Shown here: positions 1 to 8,638 of the stretch, piece after piece
Layout: each line of letters starts with the position of its first letter
Position numbering within the stretch: position 1 is the first letter of the stretch
Assembly (NCBI RefSeq): GCF_000152865.1
Contig: NZ_CH672390.1
Location: 1,364,001 to 1,428,000, forward strand
From: Erythrobacter sp. NAP1
Lineage (GTDB): Bacteria; Pseudomonadota; Alphaproteobacteria; Sphingomonadales; Sphingomonadaceae
Direction: 5' to 3'
DNA length: 64,000 nucleotides
Translations under genes and position numbers: made by a program
The notes under the pieces: generated by a model
The model's database searches: none
Told to the model about the DNA's origin: nothing
Seen by the model: only the letters and a program-made list of their open reading frames with translations

Positions 1-90
1 GTGAAGGAATGGCTAACCCGGACAAACGCACGGGCCGCACTGACACAGCGACGAGCCGACTTGCCTCTCGCCCAAAGGCACGCCATCTAG

Positions 91-121
91 GCGCGTGACA
101 CGCGCTATATGCTTAAGCATA
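91..121. promoter_or_regulatory. Two adjacent palindromes upstream of the PHA synthase gene
   Basis: Positions 91-105 are a 7-bp inverted repeat around one central A (GCGCGTG-A-CACGCGC). Positions 108-121 are a perfect 14-bp palindrome (TATGCTTAAGCATA) ending 25 bp before the phaC ATG. A CTATAT hexamer at 105-110 could be a -10 element overlapping the second palindrome, but I see no convincing -35. The layout suits one or two dimeric regulators. In related bacteria PHA genes are controlled by PhaR-type repressors that bind TGC-rich inverted repeats, and the TGC...GCA ends here are compatible with that. The regulator assignment is inference. Confidence 0.4.
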
Positions 122-146
122 AGCTGCCGAAAACAAGGGGACTAGG

Positions 147-1844
147 ATGTCGGAAGCCAAGGTAACGCTCGAAAACGAAGCCGCACAATCGACCAATGCG
201 CTGGGGCCGCTGATCGGCGTTGCGCGTGAAGATTTCGTCGGCGCGGTCGCTTTGCTTCTGCGCGAGACCGCTTCCGATCCGAGCCGCGCCATGCGCCATG
301 CGCGCACGATAGGCGAAGACATGGTCAAGATCATGACAGGCCAGAGCGACCTTGCCCCTCACCCCAAGGACAAGCGCTTCATGGACCCGGCGTGGCAGTA
401 CAACCCGTTCTTCCGGGCTGGCGCGCAGTATTATCTCGCGATCCAGAAGGGGATGAGCAATTGGCTGAAAGAGCTTGAGCTCGACGAGCTGGAGCGCAAC
501 CGCGCGAACTTCATCGCCAACATCATCCTCGACGGCATTGCGCCGACGAACACGCTTGCGGGCAACCCTGCGGCGCAAAAGCAGATCATCAATTCAGGCG
601 GCCTCAGCCTCATCAAGGGTCTGCAGAACGCCTACAATGACCTCGTGCATAACAAGGGTATGGTCAGCCAGGTCGACAAGCGTCCGTTCAAGCTGGGCGA
701 GAATGTCGCGACCTCGAAGGGCAACGTCGTCTACCGCGACGAGATCATGGAGCTGATCCAGTACGCACCGACCACGGATGAGGTTTACGAGACCCCGCAG
801 CTCACCATCCCGCCGCAGATCAACAAGATGTATATCAACGACCTCTCGCCCGAGAAGTCGGTGATCAAGTGGCAGGTCGATAATGGTATCCAGACCTTCG
901 TTATCTCGTGGCGCAACCCGTCCAAGGAACAGGGCCACTGGGGCATGGACGATTACATCGCCGCTTGTGAGAAAGCGCTCGAAGTCACTTCCGAAATCAC
1001 CGGATCGCCCAAGGTCAACGTGTCTTCGGGTTGCTCGGGCGGTCAGACCGCGGCGGTGCTCGCATCGAAGCTGGCAGCCCAAGGCAACGATATCCTCGGC
1101 ACGCTGACGATGATGGTCTGCGTGCTGCACCCGAAGGCAACGGACATCGAGGCAGGCTCGCTCGTCAGTGAAAACGGCATGCAGATCGCCCGCCAGCGTG
1201 CGGAAAAAGCCGGGATCATCAAGGCCGATGATCTTGCGCGCGGCTTTGCCTGGCTGCGGCCGAACGATCTCATCTGGAATTACGTCATCAACAACTACCT
1301 GCTCGGCATGGACCCGCCAGCATTCGACGTGCTGTTCTGGAACGCCGATGCGACCAACCTTTCTGCCAGCCTGATGGGCGACTTCCTGACAATCTACGAA
1401 ACGCTCGCCTTCACCAAGAAGGGCGAGGTCGAGATGGCCGGACACAAGATCGACCTGTCGAAGGTGACGAGCGACCTGTTCATCCTTGGCGGCGTGACCG
1501 ACCACATCACTCCGTGGAAGGCGACCTATCGCTCAACGCAGCTGTTCGGTTCGAAGGACGTCACCTATGTCCTCTCGCAATCGGGCCACATGCAGGCGAT
1601 CCTCAACCCGCCCAGCAATCCCAAGGCGAAGTACTTTGTCCAGAAGAAGAAGGGCAAGCTTCCTGCAACAGCGGACGAATGGTTGCAGGGCACCGAAGAG
1701 GTGAAAGGCAGCTGGTGGCCGCTGTGGATGGAATGGATCCAGAAACGCTCGGGCAAGAAGGTCGCAGCGCCCGAAACTGTGGGCAGCGACGCGCATCCGG
1801 CGATGGAAAGCGCTCCGGGACTCTACGTAATCGAAGAAGTCTGA
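147..1844 (+). CDS. phaC: Class I-like poly(3-hydroxyalkanoate) synthase
   Basis: Polymerises hydroxyacyl-CoA thioesters into intracellular polyester granules, releasing CoA. The 565-residue length suits class I synthases. The core carries family landmarks: an INKMYINDL segment near residue 226, RPNDLIWNYVINNYLLG, and PPAFDVLFWN. The inferred catalytic triad is Cys296 (SSGCSGGQ), Asp452 (GVTDHITPW) and His481 (SGHMQAILNPP). The nucleophile box departs from the usual G-x-C-x-G-G-T: the first Gly is Ser and the Thr is Gln. The ATG at 147 follows AGGGGACTAGG, a good ribosome binding site. A depolymerase gene follows on the same strand, supporting a PHA role. Confidence 0.88.
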   Translation: MSEAKVTLENEAAQSTNALGPLIGVAREDFVGAVALLLRETASDPSRAMRHARTIGEDMVKIMTGQSDLAPHPKDKRFMDPAWQYNPFFRAGAQYYLAIQKGMSNWLKELELDELERNRANFIANIILDGIAPTNTLAGNPAAQKQIINSGGLSLIKGLQNAYNDLVHNKGMVSQVDKRPFKLGENVATSKGNVVYRDEIMELIQYAPTTDEVYETPQLTIPPQINKMYINDLSPEKSVIKWQVDNGIQTFVISWRNPSKEQGHWGMDDYIAACEKALEVTSEITGSPKVNVSSGCSGGQTAAVLASKLAAQGNDILGTLTMMVCVLHPKATDIEAGSLVSENGMQIARQRAEKAGIIKADDLARGFAWLRPNDLIWNYVINNYLLGMDPPAFDVLFWNADATNLSASLMGDFLTIYETLAFTKKGEVEMAGHKIDLSKVTSDLFILGGVTDHITPWKATYRSTQLFGSKDVTYVLSQSGHMQAILNPPSNPKAKYFVQKKKGKLPATADEWLQGTEEVKGSWWPLWMEWIQKRSGKKVAAPETVGSDAHPAMESAPGLYVIEEV

Positions 1845-1878
1845 TAAGGCCCGTTTCAGATAACAACTAAAGAGCTTA

Positions 1879-1921
1879 TGGGAGGCACGTTTCGCAAGGG
1901 ATCTGCGATGCGTGCCTCCCA
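1879..1921 (+). other. Long hairpin between phaC and phaZ
   Basis: Positions 1879-1889 (TGGGAGGCACG) pair perfectly with 1911-1921, giving an 11-bp stem. A second 5-bp stem forms inside it, TCGCA 1892-1896 with TGCGA 1904-1908, leaving a 7-nt loop. No T-run follows, so it is not an ordinary intrinsic terminator. It lies between the phaC stop (1844) and the likely phaZ start (1972). It could stabilise the upstream mRNA or reduce downstream expression. The structure is seen in the sequence; the role is inference. Confidence 0.5.
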
Positions 1922-1971
1922 CCCAAGACAGGCGCTCGGGATCACGCGCGCATCAAAAGGACGGTACGATA

Positions 1972-2838
1972 GTGAGCGAAACCAAGGACGACCCCATGCA
2001 CGGGGCGGTCGTTTCGATGGAACAGGTGGGCGGACGCACTCTCAGGGTTGCACGCTGGCGGCTCGATGAGCCTTCCGACCATCTGCCAGTCCTTTTCTTC
2101 AACGGCATTGGCGCGAATATAGAAGCGGTTGCTCCCCTGGCAGAGGCCCTGCCAGAGCGTCCCTTCATCATGTTCGACATGCCGGGCGTTGGCGGTTCAC
2201 CTGACCCGCTCATGCCGTACAACCCCTTCACCATGAGCTGGACTGCTGCGCAGCTGCTCGATCATCTGGGCGTTGGCGATGTTGATGTGATGGGCATCAG
2301 CTGGGGCGGCGGGATGGCACAGCATTTCGCAATGCAACATGCAGGCCGCGTGCGCCGTCTGGTCCTGATCGCGACCAGCGCAGGCATGCTGATGATGCCG
2401 GGCAGCCCCAAAGCGCTGACCAAGATGGCCAATCCGCGTCGCTACGTCGACACAGACTACATGATGCAGAATTTCGAGACGCTCTATGGCGAGGGCCTTG
2501 GAGCAGGTCCGGGCAAAAAGGGGCATATGTCGCGCCTTCAGCCGCCATCACCGCGCGGCTATATGTACCAGTTGCTTTGCATGATCGGCTGGACCAGCGC
2601 ACCTGCCCTGCCCTTCCTGCTTAATCAGGAAACTCTGATCATGATGGGCGATGAAGATGCCATCGTGCCGCTGGCGAACGGCAAGTTCCTGAACGCACTA
2701 ATCCCCAATAGCGAGCTCAAGATCATGCTCGGCGGCGGGCACCTTTTCTTGCTGAGCCACAAGGACGAGAGCGTGGACTCGATCCGCGAATTCCTCGACC
2801 GGCCCGCAACCGAGAACGAAAGCGCCGAAGCCGCCTAG
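1972..2838 (+). CDS. phaZ: Intracellular PHA depolymerase, alpha/beta hydrolase
   Basis: Hydrolyses stored polyhydroxyalkanoate in the cytoplasm. The protein resembles the Pseudomonas medium-chain PHA depolymerase family along its length: LFFNGIGANIE at the oxyanion-hole strand, FDMPGVGGS, the nucleophile elbow GISWGGG (Ser110 from this start), NPRRYVD, and the C-terminal GGGHLFLLSH with the catalytic His. MGDEDAIVPL supplies the likely Asp. I chose GTG 1972 (288 aa). An in-frame GTG at 1912 would add 20 residues but lies inside the 1879-1921 hairpin and has no clear ribosome binding site, whereas AAAAGGAC precedes 1972. The stop shares a CTAG with the convergent gene. Confidence 0.82.
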   Translation: MSETKDDPMHGAVVSMEQVGGRTLRVARWRLDEPSDHLPVLFFNGIGANIEAVAPLAEALPERPFIMFDMPGVGGSPDPLMPYNPFTMSWTAAQLLDHLGVGDVDVMGISWGGGMAQHFAMQHAGRVRRLVLIATSAGMLMMPGSPKALTKMANPRRYVDTDYMMQNFETLYGEGLGAGPGKKGHMSRLQPPSPRGYMYQLLCMIGWTSAPALPFLLNQETLIMMGDEDAIVPLANGKFLNALIPNSELKIMLGGGHLFLLSHKDESVDSIREFLDRPATENESAEAA

Positions 2839-3731
2839 ACGTCAGGCAGCCATTCGCTCAGTGCCTCGTTGATCTCGTCTGGAATGTCCTGCTGCACCCA
2901 GTGCGAGGCGTGCGGGTAGCGGCGCACGGTGAGGTCGCTCACATACTCCTCCATCCCGTCGAGCACATGGATGTCGATCGCGACGTCCTGCTCGCCCCAC
3001 AGCACCAGTGTCGGCACATCGACCAAGCCAGCGCCGGTATCGCGCGCATCGGGTCGGCGCAGCAGTGCACGGTAATAGTTGAACATCGCGGTCAGAGCGC
3101 CCGGCTGCGCCGCTGCCTCGCGATAGGGCGCGACTTCTTCGCGAGTGAACAGCGACTTGTTCACCGCTGAATCGCGGAAAATGCGCCCGATCGGTGCAGC
3201 ACGCCCTCGACCGAGCAAACATTCGGGTATCCAGGGCAGCTGGAAGAAGAAGATGTACCAGCTTTTTCTGAGCTGCCGCCAATGCTTGAGCTCACGCCGC
3301 GCGCAACGCGGATGCGGCACGTTGAGGATGACGAGGCGGGTGAGCGGGCGAACCTTCAGGATCGCAAAATACCACGCGATGATCGCACCCCAGTCATGCG
3401 CGATGAGCGTGACCTCCTTTGCGCCGCTTGCATCGATGAGCGCCGCCACATCCTGCGCGAGCGTGCGCAAACGATAAGCGTCAGTGCCCTCGGGCCGGTC
3501 CGTCGCGCCATAGCCGCGCAGGTTAGGGGCCCAGACGCGGTAGCCCTTATTAGCCAGAACAGGCATCTGGTGCCGCCACGAATAATGCAGTTCGGGGAAG
3601 CCATGCAGGCAAAGCGCCAGATGCTCGCCCTCACCCGTCTCGGCAACTTCGAAAGTCAGCCCGTTCGCCTCCACCCAGCGAATGGCAATGCCGCTGTCTG
3701 CGGGCGGATTCCAGCTTGGTTTTCTCTCCAT
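2835..3731 (-). CDS. Epoxide hydrolase-like alpha/beta hydrolase
   Basis: A 298-residue alpha/beta hydrolase of the epoxide hydrolase / haloalkane dehalogenase branch, expected in the cytoplasm. Visible features are the HGFPELHYSW oxyanion motif (residues 43-52), NLRGYGATDRP, and the nucleophile elbow AHDWGAIIAW with Asp113. LWGEQDVAID probably carries the acid and PHASHWVQQD the catalytic His. An Asp nucleophile with HGxP favours epoxide hydrolysis over ester hydrolysis. It converges on phaZ, with the two TAG stops sharing CTAG at 2835-2838. The substrate is unknown. No strong ribosome binding site is seen before the ATG. Confidence 0.78.
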   Translation of the reverse strand: MERKPSWNPPADSGIAIRWVEANGLTFEVAETGEGEHLALCLHGFPELHYSWRHQMPVLANKGYRVWAPNLRGYGATDRPEGTDAYRLRTLAQDVAALIDASGAKEVTLIAHDWGAIIAWYFAILKVRPLTRLVILNVPHPRCARRELKHWRQLRKSWYIFFFQLPWIPECLLGRGRAAPIGRIFRDSAVNKSLFTREEVAPYREAAAQPGALTAMFNYYRALLRRPDARDTGAGLVDVPTLVLWGEQDVAIDIHVLDGMEEYVSDLTVRRYPHASHWVQQDIPDEINEALSEWLPDV

Positions 3732-3839
3732 GCCGCATGGCTAACACCGGCGCGAGCATCGGGCCAGTCCGAGCCGTGCTCGTTCTGGACAAGCAGGTTT
3801 CATTGTGAGACCTTCCACGACTGAGAGAGGAGACATTTC

Positions 3840-5606
3840 ATGCCAGCATTCGACCTCATCATCAGAGGCGGAACCATCGTCGATGGAACGGGCGCAGAGC
3901 GTTTCGCCGGAGACGTCGCGGTCAAGGACGGGCTGATTGCTCAGGTCGGGACGGTAACCGGGGACGCAGCGCGCGAGATCGATGCGACCGGCAAAATCGT
4001 CGCGCCAGGCTTCGTCGACATTCACACGCATTACGATGGGCAGGCGACCTGGGATCAGGAGATGGCTCCCTCAAGCTGGCACGGCGTCACTACGGTCGTC
4101 ATGGGCAATTGCGGCGTCGGTTTCGCGCCTGCCAAGCCGGACCGGCACGAATGGCTGATCAGTCTGATGGAAGGGGTCGAGGACATCCCCGGCACAGCTC
4201 TGGCCGAAGGGATCACCTGGGATTGGGAGACCTTCCCCGAATATCTCGACGCGCTCGAAAAGCTGCCCCGGACGGTCGATATCGGCACTCACGTTCCGCA
4301 TGGCGCGGTTCGCGCCTATGTGCTTGGCGATCGCGAGCAGCCGGGTGCCGTTCCCACCTCCGAAGATATCGCCAAGATGAGCGCAATCGTCGAAGAAGGC
4401 GTGCGCGCCGGTGCTCTTGGTTTTTCGACCTCGCGAACCGTCCTGCACAAGTCTGTCGACGGAGAGCTAGTCCCCGGCACCACCGCGACGCCCGAAGAAC
4501 TGGTCGCCATCGGCCATGCGATGGGCCGCGCCAAGGATGCAGGCGGCCATGCCGTGTTCGAGATGGCAAGCGACCTCCAGCGCGACTGGAACGAGTTTGA
4601 ATGGATGGGCAAGCTGAGCCGCGAAGCTGGCATCCCGGTAACCTTCGCCGCGCTCGAAAGCATCGCCAAGGAAATGCCGCTCAAGGAGCAGATCGAGACG
4701 ATGCGCGCCGAGAATGACAACGGCGCCAACATCGTTGCCCAGATCGCGCTTCGCGGAAACGGCATCATCATGGCGTGGCAGGGCACGGTAAACCCCTTCG
4801 TCTACCGCCCCAGCTGGCAGGCGATTGCAGAGCTTCCCTGGGAAGAGCAGAAAGCCAAATTGCTCGATCCTGCGTTCAAGAAACAGCTGCTTTCCGAAGC
4901 CAACGACTATTCCGAAGCGCCGATGGACATCATCGGTGTTGTCATGGTCATCACCCAAGGCTGGGCGCTGCAATACGAAATGGACCCGGATTTCGATTAC
5001 GAACCGGACGAAACCGCCAGCGTGAACGCGCGCGCCAAGGCCGCTGGCGTGGACCCGCAGGAATACGCCTACGACATGCTCTGCCGCGAGGATGGGACCG
5101 GCTTCATTTACCTGCCGATCCTCAACTATGCGGAAGGCAATCTCGACTTCCTCTACCCGCTCCAGCACGCCGACGATACTGTCAATTCGCTGTCCGATGG
5201 CGGCGCGCATTGCGGAACGATCTGCGATGCAGCCTCGCCCACCTTCATGCTCGAACACTGGGTTCGCGATCGCAAGCGCGGGGATCGCATCACGCTCGAA
5301 AATGCGATCAAGCGTCAGTGCCGCGACACCGCCATGCTTTACGGTCTCGAAGATCGCGGCGTCATCGCGCCGGGCTATCTCGCTGATATCAATGTCATCG
5401 ACATGGAGCGCCTCAAACTGGGCCGCCCATGGCTCGCCTTCGACCTTCCCGCGGGTGGCAAGCGCCTGTTGCAAAAGGCCGACGGTTACGCCTGCACGAT
5501 CAAGAACGGCGTGGTCACGTTTGAGGAAGGCAAGTGGACCGGTGAGACGCCCGGCGGCTTGATCCGTGGCCCACAGCGCGCCGAACTGGCGGAAGCGGCC
5601 GAGTGA
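3840..5606 (+). CDS. N-acyl-D-amino-acid deacylase family amidohydrolase
   Basis: A 588-residue metal-dependent amidohydrolase of the D-aminoacylase group, likely hydrolysing N-acyl-D-amino acids or a related amide. The N-terminus has the composite beta-sandwich signature [13 protein letters not shown], then the metal-binding [11 protein letters not shown] near residue 62 and [24 protein letters not shown] holds the late Asp typical of the superfamily. The ATG follows GAGAGGAG, a strong ribosome binding site. The last codons overlap the next gene by GTGA, so the two are probably translationally coupled. Members of this family are often annotated generically, and the true substrate is not evident here. 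Confidence 0.8.
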   Translation: MPAFDLIIRGGTIVDGTGAERFAGDVAVKDGLIAQVGTVTGDAAREIDATGKIVAPGFVDIHTHYDGQATWDQEMAPSSWHGVTTVVMGNCGVGFAPAKPDRHEWLISLMEGVEDIPGTALAEGITWDWETFPEYLDALEKLPRTVDIGTHVPHGAVRAYVLGDREQPGAVPTSEDIAKMSAIVEEGVRAGALGFSTSRTVLHKSVDGELVPGTTATPEELVAIGHAMGRAKDAGGHAVFEMASDLQRDWNEFEWMGKLSREAGIPVTFAALESIAKEMPLKEQIETMRAENDNGANIVAQIALRGNGIIMAWQGTVNPFVYRPSWQAIAELPWEEQKAKLLDPAFKKQLLSEANDYSEAPMDIIGVVMVITQGWALQYEMDPDFDYEPDETASVNARAKAAGVDPQEYAYDMLCREDGTGFIYLPILNYAEGNLDFLYPLQHADDTVNSLSDGGAHCGTICDAASPTFMLEHWVRDRKRGDRITLENAIKRQCRDTAMLYGLEDRGVIAPGYLADINVIDMERLKLGRPWLAFDLPAGGKRLLQKADGYACTIKNGVVTFEEGKWTGETPGGLIRGPQRAELAEAAE

Positions 5607-6430
5607 GCGCATTTGAACCAAAGCCCGGCGACTGGGCCGTCATCACCGGCGCTGGCCGCGGCATCGGGCGATGGCTCGCCCAGCACTTCGCCGCCAAGGG
5701 GATGAGAATCTGCGCGCTCGATATCGATGCTTACGAGGCGGAGGAAACTGCGCGCATGTGCGGCGATGCGTCGGTCGCGCATGGATGCGATGTGTCGGAC
5801 GCGAAGGAAACGAAGCGCGTTGCCGAGAAACTGATCGCGCAAGGGGTCGAACCCTCGCTCCTATGGATCAATGCGGGCGTTGGTAGCGCGGATACTGTCA
5901 GCGGCGCAAAGACGCGCACGCTCGACTGGCTGATCGGTGTGAACGTGATGGGGCCGATGCACACAGCCCGCGCATGGTTGCCATCACTCAAGGCCCGCGA
6001 CGGCGCGCGCCATGTCGGGATCACCGCGAGCTCGGCTTCGGTGACACCGGTCAGCGGGCCGTTTACACTCTATGCCACGACCAAGCAGATGACCGCCGCC
6101 ATCGGTGAAGCGCTGACCGCAGAGCTTGCCGAAGAAGATATCGGGGTCACGATCCTGTGTCCCGGCATCCTCAACACTCAGATCTGGAACGCGGCGCAGG
6201 CAAGACCCGAACGTTTCGGCGGGGCGCGGCAGAGCCCCGACGAGGTCGGAGACCACTGGCGCGCTCAGCCCGGCCCCGAAGTGCTAGCAGAGGGAGTCGA
6301 CGCTAATCTCGCCATGGGCGGCGGCTGGTGCATCATCCCGACCGAGCCTGACACGCAGCAGAAAATGGTCGAGCGCCACGCTGCGCAGCGCTCGGGCCTG
6401 TTCAACTATGCGGTCGTAGAGCCCGATTGA
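5603..6430 (+). CDS. Short-chain dehydrogenase/reductase
   Basis: A 275-residue classical SDR with an NAD(P)-binding TGAGRGIGRWLA near residue 15, WINAGVG in place of the usual NNAG, and the catalytic Ser (TASSAS) with YATTK (Tyr-x-x-x-Lys). It starts at GTG within the GTGA that ends the upstream D-aminoacylase gene, so it probably acts on the same, unidentified, substrate or product. It ends 3 bp from the convergent DUF2855 gene; both stop codons touch a 14-bp palindrome at 6429-6442 (GAGCCTTAAGGCTC). The substrate cannot be deduced. Confidence 0.85.
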   Translation: MSAFEPKPGDWAVITGAGRGIGRWLAQHFAAKGMRICALDIDAYEAEETARMCGDASVAHGCDVSDAKETKRVAEKLIAQGVEPSLLWINAGVGSADTVSGAKTRTLDWLIGVNVMGPMHTARAWLPSLKARDGARHVGITASSASVTPVSGPFTLYATTKQMTAAIGEALTAELAEEDIGVTILCPGILNTQIWNAAQARPERFGGARQSPDEVGDHWRAQPGPEVLAEGVDANLAMGGGWCIIPTEPDTQQKMVERHAAQRSGLFNYAVVEPD

Positions 6431-6433
6431 GCC

Positions 6434-7528
6434 TTAAGGCTCGACCACGATCCCCTTGGCCGGATCGACGCTTCCGCCGACCATTTCGAGATAGGTTTCA
6501 CGCGCTGCGTCGATGCCTGAGAGCTTGGCGATCTCGACCGCTCCTTCAACCGATTGCAGGAACTGGTGCCAGGTCGCCGCCACGAGCTTGCCACCTTCGA
6601 CAGGGCCGTGCTCCTTGAAGAACGCGACCGCATGGTCGGGCGCAAAGAACAAGGTCGGCTTGGGTCCGGGAAGTTCGCCATCCTCATTGAAGCTCGAACG
6701 CGCCTCGATATGGGTTGCCCCGACGAGACACGAATATTTGAGCATGGCATTGAAGTGCTCGTGCAGTTTGCCAAGCACCTCGGCATTGCCGGCGAAGTCG
6801 ACCGTGACACAGTCGTTCAGCGAAAGCGTCCCAATCTCCGCGTAGGTGTAGACCGCGTCATAAAGGCCGGTTTTTTCGACAAATTCGACATTGCCTTCGG
6901 ACGTCAGGCCAACGCGCTTCACATCGGGAGAATTCTGCTTGGCGACGCTGGCAAGCCCCATCGCCGTTTTCGATGAGGCGCTGGTCAGGATCACTTCTTT
7001 CGCACCGAACCAGCCTTCCTTGCGCATGAAGTATTCGATCAGGAAGCCGGTCTTGAACAGCGGGCCGTAAATCATGCGCTCTGCTTCACGCGCAGGGTCA
7101 TGCTCCGGATCGGCGGCGAGGCGCGAGTACTGATTGTAGATCGGGCTCATCGGCTGACGATGGTCCGCCATATCCATGAAGCCGCTGTCCGACACCTTTC
7201 CGGGAATGACATCGAGATGCGTTGCCATCGGGAGGTAGCCGTAAACCCGCTCGCCAACGGCAATTTCGTCAGAGTTGCTCTCAACCACCCTGGCGTGGCC
7301 CCACATGGGGACGATGCCCTTGCCCTCGGTGTCGCCGCCGGTCGGTGGGAAAAAATTCCAGTAGCCAAATCCATCGCCCACCACTGCGTAGGTGATGTTG
7401 TTCGCCGTTACCGAAAAGCTCTCGACTTCGAGCCGGATCGCGCCGTTTGCGAGCGCGCCTGCCTCGGTTTCAACGGTTTCGGCATCGGTCAGCGCATCTT
7501 TGCGGACTTGGACTTGAGAAAGGGTCAT
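6434..7528 (-). CDS. DUF2855 family protein
   Basis: A 364-residue protein matching, from memory, the DUF2855 family: LEVESFSVTANNITYAVVGD, a GYWNFFPPTGG segment, IVPMWGHARVVES, GERVYGYLPMATHLDV and a central VILTSASSKTAMGLAS. The layout recalls medium-chain dehydrogenase/reductases, with a GroES-like N-terminal part and a Rossmann-like middle, but the usual zinc ligands are not evident. No reaction is established for the family. The ATG at 7528 is preceded by AGAGGAG. It is transcribed toward the SDR gene, with only 3 bp between the two stops. Confidence 0.75.
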   Translation of the reverse strand: MTLSQVQVRKDALTDAETVETEAGALANGAIRLEVESFSVTANNITYAVVGDGFGYWNFFPPTGGDTEGKGIVPMWGHARVVESNSDEIAVGERVYGYLPMATHLDVIPGKVSDSGFMDMADHRQPMSPIYNQYSRLAADPEHDPAREAERMIYGPLFKTGFLIEYFMRKEGWFGAKEVILTSASSKTAMGLASVAKQNSPDVKRVGLTSEGNVEFVEKTGLYDAVYTYAEIGTLSLNDCVTVDFAGNAEVLGKLHEHFNAMLKYSCLVGATHIEARSSFNEDGELPGPKPTLFFAPDHAVAFFKEHGPVEGGKLVAATWHQFLQSVEGAVEIAKLSGIDAARETYLEMVGGSVDPAKGIVVEP

Positions 7529-7566
7529 GCGTCAGTGTCTCCTCTTTGACGAGCAGCCTTAACCGA

Positions 7567-8205
7567 TCAAACCTCGCTTTCCCACCGTGTAGCGACGATC
7601 GAGGGGCGTTTTTCGCACGAAGCGAGCCAGCCATGCAGGCGCTCGCATTGTTCGATCCCGACCCGGCCCTGCGGGGTGAGCTGGACCGACCTGACGATCG
7701 GGTAGAGAAACACATCGGCCAGCGTAAAACCGAGCGACGCCCAGGCGCCATCTTCGCTCAATTCGCCCTCGATATAGCCGAGCGCGCGGCTGACGGTGGG
7801 AAGCGCGCGCTGGACCTTGTCTTCATCCAGCGGAAAGCCGCCGACGCGGTGCATGATCCACGGCATGACAAGGCCGTTCTCAAATATCGGGAAGAGGTAG
7901 TTGTTCGCAAGCGCGATCCACTTGTCCATGACCGCCCTTGCCGCAGGTTGTGTCGGCTGAAGCGCTGAATCATTGTGCGCATTGTCGAGATATTGCGCGA
8001 TTGCGACGCTCTCGATCAGTTCCAGCCCATCGACCTCGACCACCGGAACCTTGCCGAATGGATGGCGGTTTTGCTGAGACTGCGCGGCGGTTGCGATAGT
8101 CTCATGCGAAAGACCAGCTTCCTCGCACGTGAGCTCGACGATCCGCGTATAGGTCGAAATGACCGTCCCGAAGATGCGGACTTGCGGCGGCGAGGTGTCG
8201 CCCAT
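7567..8205 (-). CDS. Glutathione S-transferase family protein
   Basis: A 212-residue cytosolic GST-like protein. The N-terminal thioredoxin-fold half contains HPFGKVPVVEVDG with the cis-Pro, followed by LIESVAIAQYLD, the usual glutathione gamma-glutamyl contact. The C-terminal all-helical half has WASLGFTLADVFLYPIV, the conserved helix N-capping region. The substrate is unknown. It lies 7 bp downstream of the exported 141-residue protein and may be the last gene of the dnaN transcript. Confidence 0.82.
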   Translation of the reverse strand: MGDTSPPQVRIFGTVISTYTRIVELTCEEAGLSHETIATAAQSQQNRHPFGKVPVVEVDGLELIESVAIAQYLDNAHNDSALQPTQPAARAVMDKWIALANNYLFPIFENGLVMPWIMHRVGGFPLDEDKVQRALPTVSRALGYIEGELSEDGAWASLGFTLADVFLYPIVRSVQLTPQGRVGIEQCERLHGWLASCEKRPSIVATRWESEV

Positions 8206-8212
8206 GGAAAGA

Positions 8213-8638
8213 TTATCCAGCTGGCTGGCTGTCAGCCGGTGCCTCTGTTTCAGACGGCATCATCTCCGCCATCGCCCGCCCGGCACGTTCCAGCCGCGCT
8301 CCGAAGGCGCGCATGCGGACCGAGCAGGTCTGCGCGATCTGTTGAGGGTCGGACGCAGCATAGGCGGGGTAGCGCGCGGTGAAGGCCTCGGTCAATCCGG
8401 TGCCGCGCAAGGCTTCGTATCGCCCGGTGAAGTATGTGAAGGCGCTGGTCAGCGCCGCACGGCTTTCGGGAGTCATCTCGGCCTGCGATTCGGCCATCAG
8501 CGCGCCGACATACATCGCGCAGTCGAGGTCATCTTCGGGTGTGAAAGCGGTGTTTTCATCCTCGCTCTGCGCAAAGCTCGCGCTTGCAAGGATGAGCAGC
8601 CCCGATCCGGCGAAAATCCCCCCCAGAAGCCTCATCAC
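8213..8638 (-). CDS. Exported protein of unknown function
   Basis: A 141-residue protein with an N-terminal signal sequence (GIFAGSGLLILASASFAQ, cleavage likely after the Ala-Gln region near residue 24). The mature part is acidic and mostly helical, with two Cys (LDCAMYVGAL and AQTCSVRMRA) that could form a periplasmic disulfide. The ATG overlaps the dnaN stop as ATGA, implying translational coupling to the replication clamp. I do not recognise a family. The signal peptide and overlap are seen; no function is proposed. Confidence 0.65.
   Translation of the reverse strand: MMRLLGGIFAGSGLLILASASFAQSEDENTAFTPEDDLDCAMYVGALMAESQAEMTPESRAALTSAFTYFTGRYEALRGTGLTEAFTARYPAYAASDPQQIAQTCSVRMRAFGARLERAGRAMAEMMPSETEAPADSQPAG

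Noticed and set aside
594..1505. Long minus-strand open frame inside phaC
   Set aside because: It is the reverse-frame shadow of a strong, conserved gene and shows no domain pattern.
1912..1971. Upstream GTG start for phaZ
   Set aside because: It lies inside a stable hairpin and lacks a ribosome binding site; the extra 20 residues do not resemble the family.
4467..5621. 384-codon minus-strand frame opposite the D-aminoacylase
   Set aside because: The plus-strand gene has clear motifs and a ribosome binding site; the opposite frame has neither.
6429..6442. Palindrome across converging stop codons, with similar ones at 2835 and 15235
   Set aside because: Abutting stop codons on opposite strands make short palindromes (CTAG, TTAA, TGATCA) by themselves, so no regulatory role is claimed.
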